From Chryseobacterium gleum (GTDB lineage: Bacteria; Bacteroidota; Bacteroidia; Flavobacteriales_D; Crocinitomicaceae): a stretch of DNA of 13,168 nt. The stretch covers positions 1 to 13,168 of the forward strand of contig CALPUT020000036.1 of NCBI GenBank assembly GCA_943326825.2. The letters are read 5' to 3'. The translations under genes and the position numbers were made by a program. The notes under the pieces are model-generated. The model was not told the origin of the DNA, ran no database searches, and worked only from the letters and a program-made list of their open reading frames with translations. Positions 10,401 to 13,168 of this stretch are shown in pieces (position 1 is the stretch's first letter; each line of letters begins with the position of its first letter).

Positions 10401-11527
10401 GAACCATTTGATGCAAATGACCAATGTGCACTATCTGACCAGTTTCCAGTATTATTAATCCAATAGAATTTTTTCCCCACATTTGTCCAATTATCAGCAC
10501 CATTTGAAGTGTCAGATATTTGAATGTTATATATTTTTCCTCCCGTAGTTACCCCATCTACATTATTTATGGTTAAAAAACTACCTAATAATGTTGAGTA
10601 ACCAGTTTTCATTATTTGTGCAGAAGCTAAAGCAGGATTGATACTTTTTATTACGATTGAAGATTTACAATTTCCATGTGTTACTAATGAATCAATTTGT
10701 TGTAAAGCACCATTGTTAATTGTTAATGAAGAAGTATCATTAACTAATTCTAAATAGTTGAAATTATTATTGTTATATACCTTTAAGTCACCACTATCTA
10801 CTTTTACAATATTATAACTCAAAGCTCCACCAGTAAATAGTGTTGTGTCGGCATATTTTAAATTTAAAGTCCCTCCAGTATGCGTTAATGTTGCCGTTGT
10901 TGAATTAATATTCCAATTTTGTCCATTAAGATCGATGGTGCTATTTGAAAGTTTGAAATTTCTAGTATTAGGAAGAGTTGAATAAAAACTATTAAAACTT
11001 AATGTTTTACTGTTCGCATTAAAAACACCATTATCAACATAAAAATCCTTTTCACATGAAAAATTATCATTAAAGGTTAATGTGTCTGTACCAATTTTTT
11101 CAAAATCATTTTGCCAAGTTGCTCCATTTGAAGTAATAAATGCATTTGAAATTGGGCTTAAGACAAATTTTCCAGTCCAGTCAAATATTACTGATCCATT
11201 TGAACGTAAATCGCCATTAATTTGAATTGAAACAAGAGATGATGAAAAAACAAATGAATTTACGACAGCAGAAAAGTCAAAAATATTAACATTCACTGGG
11301 GCGTCTATAAAAACAGTATCTGAAATCGCTAATGCTGAATTATTATCAAAAACCACGTTATCATTTGAAACAGGTAAAGCCGAAGCTGTAATGCCCCCTG
11401 ATGTAGTTGACCAATGAGCTGTGTTTGACCAATTTCCTTTTCCGCCAATCCAATAATAGGTGTTAGAAAAAGATAGATTAATGAATAGGAATAAAGAGAA
11501 TAATACGAGTAGAATTTGTTTTTTCAT
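4157..11527 (-). CDS. Giant T9SS-secreted mosaic surface protein (beta-helix/PKD/Ig array/RCC1 propeller)
   Basis: A 2456-residue protein, probably exported by the Sec system and then the type IX system. Residues 1-21 are a signal peptide (MKKQILLVLF...SFS). Two related modules follow, opening YYWIGGKGNWSNTAHWS (W26) and FYWINNTGNWSDSAHWS (W356), each leading into ~330 residues of Asn/Ser/Thr-rich short strands, beta-helix-like. A PKD-like domain (~706-802, KWYFGD) comes next. Fourteen Ig-like modules open with (I/F/L)Cx(G/N) at C819, 906, 990, 1073, 1155, 1236, 1319, 1401, 1483, 1566, 1647, 1729, 1808 and 1889. Seven RCC1-type blades span ~1940-2285, one Ig-like domain ~2290-2368, and a T9SS type A sorting domain ~2371-2456 (FPNPTNGLVTI at F2381, DLSGRIV, LNEGMYIIEI, KSIVKKN). 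No enzyme motif is visible. The ATG at 11527 is chosen because it places the signal peptide exactly. It stands alone, with a promoter candidate upstream and a hairpin terminator downstream. An adhesin, matrix or sheath protein is the best inference. Confidence 0.95.
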   Translation of the reverse strand: MKKQILLVLFSLFLFINLSFSNTYYWIGGKGNWSNTAHWSTTSGGITASALPVSNDNVVFDNNSALAISDTVFIDAPVNVNIFDFSAVVNSFVFSSSLVSIQINGDLRSNGSVIFDWTGKFVLSPISNAFITSNGATWQNDFEKIGTDTLTFNDNFSCEKDFYVDNGVFNANSKTLSFNSFYSTLPNTRNFKLSNSTIDLNGQNWNINSTTATLTHTGGTLNLKYADTTLFTGGALSYNIVKVDSGDLKVYNNNNFNYLELVNDTSSLTINNGALQQIDSLVTHGNCKSSIVIKSINPALASAQIMKTGYSTLLGSFLTINNVDGVTTGGKIYNIQISDTSNGADNWTNVGKKFYWINNTGNWSDSAHWSFASNGSRCECLPGALDSVYFDMNSFSTANQEVIIDQDIHFGYMDWSTSTNNPTLRLTYNMFSNGSVNFQPNLSVVKDNLFQRLEFNKKGVFNPNSASIACNIALNMDSPSDTLLLGGYFHMLDSTVFYQLCGKFLTQGNNITASSIQIVDTSAARTKYMNLSSSTVTLSAGFNSEGITSNFTFESGTSNLSISSNNLLNYLTTEGLTFNNVTLKFPKLISNISPYNPVPQRIAGDNSFKKLTILKKSYIQIDSNSVQTIDDTLIVKGTCKDSIFLFSNNPTLPASFSKTSGALSMQYVNLKGIKGLGGATHTAYFSKNAGNNTNWTFNTTKEVASAFTITGSHCYGDTMNVNNTTVAFSGNSSDLSTKWYFGDRSTYYYVNPPTDSTIINYISRDTTKHRFTASGDVNVMLVSTNNLNGCTDTARAIVHINKPLVYVIPSASVNNVTICAGDSLKFDISSNVPNATFETFLNNISQNTPSVNDTIFKSTSFNNLDTVKFIAYENGCASDSIPFFAIKVKSLPIINWTSNDADTAICIGNSVTFTSTGTGLYQYFVNGGSVTNFIKSGLYTTTGLANGDQVTVIGKDTLTNCMNTTQAMIYTVNPLPLTTLSESTGSNTICVGDAVTFTAAGASTYQFFVDGVAVSSIGGNTWTTSTLTTGKVVSVIGYSSTGCIKTAPQTFTYTVNQLPNATLTSTDADASICSGTPVTFNASGGALYQYFINGISQGAQSSTSTLSTSSLTNGNSVTVEVEFSGCKKVSTPIVFTVLSSPTTTLVSSDLDASICAGTSVTFTAGGASTYQFFVNGVSQGSSSATNTFTTSSLINGQTVRVTGTSNTCPVSSALTFTVLSLPTVPLFSNDPDNTICFGDPITLTSANCSTYELFANNVSQGLAQVSQTFNPSLAAGSNALKVIGTGANGCSTTSSILTVQVNSIPSVTLSSTDIDNTICAGESVTFSGAGSTNYQFFINGIPQGSLSPTATLTTSNLLNGQIISMTGSTLGCASNSNTLTFTVNSIPSVSLSSSDANNVFCEGDAVTLTAAGATSYQFLLNNVVQGLTSTTNTYNASTLTAGTYTLQVVGYQNNCSRSASNTLIVNGLPTATLTSNDADNIICSGQNVTYTSTGGSLYLFKIDNVNQGSASPLSTISFSNLVNGNVISVVVSTPEGCLNSASVAPITVNTTPTATISSSDVDHQICIGDNVTFSSTGASNYEFFVNNVSQGAASTSSSFSSSSLADNDVIKVTLTTLGCSATSTPITFTVHNYPTVTLTNNGGNQLCTGASTNLTALGANNYQFAVNGSTVGAFSTSNTFSAAVNNGDVISVSGETFGCISNASSSITFIVNTYPTISAISSDADNVICLNDNINFTTTGATTYTYQLNGTNLQTGTTGTYSLNTLQNNDVISVTGYNGTCASTPTSFTFTVHSMNLGLSASPSNLICSGDAVSFTATGANQYQFFVNGISQGALSNQSTFNSSTLNNLDQITFTGYSTTTQCTQNYADFINMNVIAQPTITASNTTFCQGDSVILYSNSSTGNQWLLNGSPISGATDTAYIVQASGNYSLETTHGGLGSIWSFGQNASGTIGDGTNINTINPTQANTALNFEDLSSGSDFVIGLTSLGNVYSWGDNSSGQLGNGTYTATNSPIQVPTLASIKTIATTEMSAMAVTQTGGAYVWGNNTLGQLSTGNTSVINFPYLNPSLTNIDSIAGGRNHFVILKNDGTVWAVGNNDYGQLGTGNQTGSMSAQQVSGLSNIVSVGAGEYNSFAINAAGDLYVWGNNGAGQLGLNDITNRLTPTLSSLKNITNAQGGANHSVFLTSSNTVYTSGNNTFGQLGTGNNSESLIPTLVGLNGISQISAGQYTTILKKLDNSVYGFGSTIEGQLATTSVTSINVPTQISNLYGVGFVESGKTTTYCIYQEEQACSTSGTTITMLSSLPVTITENNGVLSTVSGDSYQWYLNGFAITSATNQSLTITGNGFYSVSVTYSSGCVGTSPDFAYNVVGIDELSSNISIFPNPTNGLVTISTNRLENGTSTIQVKDLSGRIVLDPITITSATSQVDLFNLNEGMYIIEIVSNNTILSRKSIVKKN
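4673..5710 (-). repeat. Seven-bladed RCC1-type beta-propeller (residues ~1940-2285)
   Basis: Seven repeats share the core (V/L)Y-x-WGxN-xxGQLGxG. The tryptophan or its equivalent falls at residues 1942, 1994, 2044, 2092, 2144, 2193 and 2242, spacings of 48-52. Blades 1-3 and 5 keep W at that position, blade 4 has W shifted (VWAVGNN has A there with W at 2092), and blades 6 and 7 have S and F. Seven blades is the full count for a closed RCC1 propeller. Blades end in strands such as GAGEYNSFAI and GGRNHFVIL, typical of the family. Such propellers bind protein partners; the ligand here is unknown. Confidence 0.88.
5717..9115 (-). repeat. Fourteen tandem two-cysteine Ig-like modules (~246 bp period)
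   Basis: The conserved opening cysteine recurs at intervals of 87, 84, 83, 82, 81, 83, 82, 82, 83, 81, 82, 79 and 81 residues. The consensus is ICxGxxVTFTAxGAxxYQFFVNGxSQG, then a Ser/Thr-rich STSSLxNG, then (V/I)xVxGxxxxC and TFTVxxxPTxxLxSxDADN, quoted here in pieces. A second cysteine about 50 residues after the first occurs in modules 1-13, fitting one disulfide per module. Module 14 (C1889, FCQGDSV) is shorter and lacks the second cysteine, and it leads straight into the propeller. Copies are diverged in DNA, so recent unequal crossing-over is not obvious. Confidence 0.88.
9416..11464 (-). repeat. Two large beta-helix-like N-terminal modules (residues ~22-704)
   Basis: The mature N-terminus opens with YYWIGGKGNWSNTAHWS and the motif returns at residue ~354 as FYWINNTGNWSDSAHWS, 330 residues later. 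Each opening is followed by a DNVVFDNNS or DSVYFDMNS strand and then by many short strands rich in N, S, T and L (for example LTFNDNFSCEKDF, LVKGTCKDS). This reads like stacked beta-helix coils, as in many long surface proteins of the phylum. The duplication is seen directly; the fold is inferred. Confidence 0.65.
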
Positions 11528-11562
11528 AAATAGTTTGTAAAGCCCTATTTTGGGATAATCGA

Positions 11563-11595
11563 CAAAGATTGATTAAAAAAAATTGTTAAAACAAA
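11563..11595 (-). promoter_or_regulatory. Candidate promoter of the giant surface-protein gene
   Basis: On the minus strand, TTTG (complement of 11592-11595) is followed after 21 nt by AATCTTTG (complement of 11563-11570), a 7-of-8 match to the Bacteroidota -7 box TAnnTTTG. Transcription would begin near 11557, about 30 nt before the ATG at 11527. No Shine-Dalgarno lies in that leader. Confidence 0.5.
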
Positions 11596-11664
11596 TTTTT
11601 AGTATTAAATTTTGATTATTACAATATATGTTAAAATTAATACATAATTATTGGGTTGTTTGTA

Positions 11665-11672
11665 TATCTTTG
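11665..11672 (+). promoter_or_regulatory. Candidate -7 promoter box for the right-hand gene pair
   Basis: TATCTTTG is a perfect TAnnTTTG box. It predicts a transcript start near 11679, about 17 nt before the ATG at 11696. I find no TTG or TTTG at 17-23 nt upstream, so the -33 half is missing or degenerate. Its position inside the longer open frame argues against a start at the TTG at 11651. Confidence 0.5.
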
Positions 11673-11695
11673 CCCATTCTACGAAAAAACACTAC

Positions 11696-12232
11696 ATGAA
11701 AAAAACTTTATTTCAAGTATTTACCTTATTGTCAATATTGTTTACAATTAGCATTGTGCAAGCACAAGAAGGTGTCTCAAAAGAAGATTCTGCTAAGTAT
11801 ACAATACCTCAAACTGAAAATGCAGATTTGAAATTAATTGTTCCTCCATTAGGTTTTGAAGTGTCTACTTTATTCAATGGTTACATTTATTTACAAGGAA
11901 GTTCTTCAATAGTTATGACCTTAATAGACGATGTAAATTATTTGAAAATTTGTGAAGGTATGACAGAAGAGTTTTACAAAACCAATCAACTTACATACAT
12001 CTCAGATTCTAGATTTACATCAGTTAAAGGAGTAAAAGGAAGGATGTATAAGTTTTCATTTAAAATTGAAAATGACTTATTCATTCGTTACATGGTATAT
12101 GCAGGTAATTTGAAAAGAACGCTTTGGCTTAATATTACTTATCCTTTAAAATTCGAAGAATTAATTGAAGGAGAAATCATTAAAAGTATAAATTCAATTA
12201 ACCTTAAACCAACTACTAATGAAAAGAAATAG
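11696..12232 (+). CDS. Small exported protein of unknown function (possibly PsbP/DcrB-like fold)
   Basis: A 178-residue protein starting at the ATG at 11696. The frame stays open up to a TTG at 11651, but that longer start would put 15 extra residues before a textbook signal peptide (MKKTLFQVFTLLSILF...VQAQ, cleaved near residue 23) and would lie upstream of the likely transcript start. The mature part has PPLGFEVSTLFNGYIYLQ, SSIVMTLI, FTSVKGVKGRMYKFSFKI, RYMVYAGNLKRTLWLNITYP and a closing helix EELIEGEIIKSINSINL. This alternation of strands and helices, with a small-molecule-like 'NGxxY' start and a final 'I..SI' helix, resembles PsbP/DcrB-type alpha/beta proteins of the periplasm, at low confidence. 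The mature part has a single Cys (KICEG). Its last 14 bases overlap the next gene, so the two are probably co-translated. Confidence 0.85.
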   Translation: MKKTLFQVFTLLSILFTISIVQAQEGVSKEDSAKYTIPQTENADLKLIVPPLGFEVSTLFNGYIYLQGSSSIVMTLIDDVNYLKICEGMTEEFYKTNQLTYISDSRFTSVKGVKGRMYKFSFKIENDLFIRYMVYAGNLKRTLWLNITYPLKFEELIEGEIIKSINSINLKPTTNEKK

Positions 12233-13168
12233 TGTATTTAGGTTAATTTCATTAATCGCTTTTTTTCTTTGTTTTATTAATTTTTCGCATACTCAACAGC
12301 AAGTTAACCATCATGCAAATTTTAATACTACGCATCAAAACATGTGGGGACCATCATATAACTCTTTTTCAATTGATAAAGAAATAACTATTTTTGAAAA
12401 ATCTTGGAATGTGCCTTTTGGTACAGGGAATTCTATGATTACTTCAATTGTAGGACAACAATTTGGTGCCGCTTTCGATGGTGAATTTTCGGGTGTAATT
12501 GGAAGTAAAGTTTCTCTTAATGGTTTTACTAATGGTGAAGTTGATGTTTTATATCCTGTTAATATTACTTTAGATATGCCAACTGACTTGACGTATGATC
12601 AAGGTGATGTTGTAACGGTAACTTCAAATTATACAGTAGATCCATCCGCTGAATTGGTCTCACGTTTTCCTAAAGCAGGAGATGTAAAATGGGATTTATA
12701 TTTTCAAATGGCTGCAAATTTAAACGCTAAGTTATGTGCTTTTGGCTGTGTTAACTTTCCTATTATACCCTCATTTAATACTGGGATGGTTGATTTTAAT
12801 ATTGTTACGGCAAATGCTTCTGGATTATGGTCTTTAGGTCCTGCTAAAAAAACAGATGTAGTTCAAGGATTTAATAATCCTAGTAGTTATTTTCCTGGTA
12901 AAGGAATCTTTCCTTTTTCAGTATCTCCCAAAGTAATAGGTCCATATAGTTCTACCAACACGGTGCTTTGGCAATGTTATAATCCACCAGGAGTCCCATA
13001 TATAATACCTGATTATGGATCTGGCATATATGGTAAGGTAACGATACCTTTTGTTAATACAGTAAGTGTACTTGGAGGGAAAAACATTTCTGCATCTGGT
13101 GATTCAACTTATGTTAGTATGAATCTTGAAATTTTTAAGTTATTAGGTAGTGTTTTAGGAAATTACCC
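12219..13168 (+). CDS. Exported protein of unknown function, N-terminal part (C-terminus outside window)
   Basis: An open frame of 316 codons from the ATG at 12219 to the right edge, with no stop. It begins inside the previous gene (14-bp overlap, +1 frame) with no Shine-Dalgarno, pointing to translational coupling. Residues 1-25 are a signal peptide (MKRNSVFRLI, AFFLCFINF, cleavage near SHTQ). The mature part is beta-rich and polar: HQNMWGPSYNSFSIDKEITI, then GQQFGAAFDGEFSGVIGSKV, NGEVDVLYPVNITLDM, YDQGDVVTVTSNYTVDP and a hydrophobic LCAFGCVNFPIIP stretch with a C-x3-C pair (near residue 174). The tone is that of a secreted beta-sandwich protein, but I recognise no family and assign no function. 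The right edge cuts it at residue ~316, so its length and any T9SS sorting domain cannot be judged. Confidence 0.85.
   Translation, partial: MKRNSVFRLISLIAFFLCFINFSHTQQQVNHHANFNTTHQNMWGPSYNSFSIDKEITIFEKSWNVPFGTGNSMITSIVGQQFGAAFDGEFSGVIGSKVSLNGFTNGEVDVLYPVNITLDMPTDLTYDQGDVVTVTSNYTVDPSAELVSRFPKAGDVKWDLYFQMAANLNAKLCAFGCVNFPIIPSFNTGMVDFNIVTANASGLWSLGPAKKTDVVQGFNNPSSYFPGKGIFPFSVSPKVIGPYSSTNTVLWQCYNPPGVPYIIPDYGSGIYGKVTIPFVNTVSVLGGKNISASGDSTYVSMNLEIFKLLGSVLGNY

Overview
The window looks like an AT-rich chromosomal stretch of a Bacteroidota bacterium, most likely a flavobacterium (a Crocinitomicaceae/Fluviicola-like organism is an inference from the protein style, not proven). Reasons: a clear type IX secretion (T9SS) C-terminal sorting domain, tandem Ig-like modules rich in Asn/Thr/Ser, starts without Shine-Dalgarno sequences, and promoter-like TAnnTTTG boxes. 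All five intact or partial genes begin with a signal peptide, so this is a block of exported surface or envelope proteins. I see no tRNA, rRNA, CRISPR array, insertion sequence or phage gene.

Layout: (1) 1-443, minus strand, the N-terminal 147 codons of a secreted beta-sandwich-type protein that continues beyond the left edge. (2) 444-645, a divergent promoter region. (3) 646-3693, plus strand, a 1015-residue protein with a predicted outer-membrane beta-barrel, then seven Ig-like modules of about 96 residues and a Pro/Thr/Gly tail. (4) 3694-4156, gene-poor, with a probable decayed reading frame (about 3778-4054) and a strong hairpin terminator (4111-4138). (5) 4157-11527, minus strand, a 2456-residue mosaic surface protein: signal peptide, two beta-helix-like modules, a PKD-like domain, fourteen two-cysteine Ig-like modules of about 82 residues, a seven-bladed RCC1-type propeller, one more Ig-like domain, and a T9SS type A sorting domain. 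(6) 11528-11695, a second divergent promoter region. (7) 11696-12232 and 12219-13168, plus strand, two overlapping genes for a small exported protein and a larger exported protein cut by the right edge.

How they may work together: the giant gene is a self-contained T9SS substrate, probably a stalk-like adhesin or matrix protein carrying a propeller near its C-terminal end. The barrel/Ig protein is probably anchored in the outer membrane. The two overlapping genes at the right are probably co-translated and may act together, but neither has a recognised function. There is no defence, metabolic or mobile module here; the main novelty is architectural.
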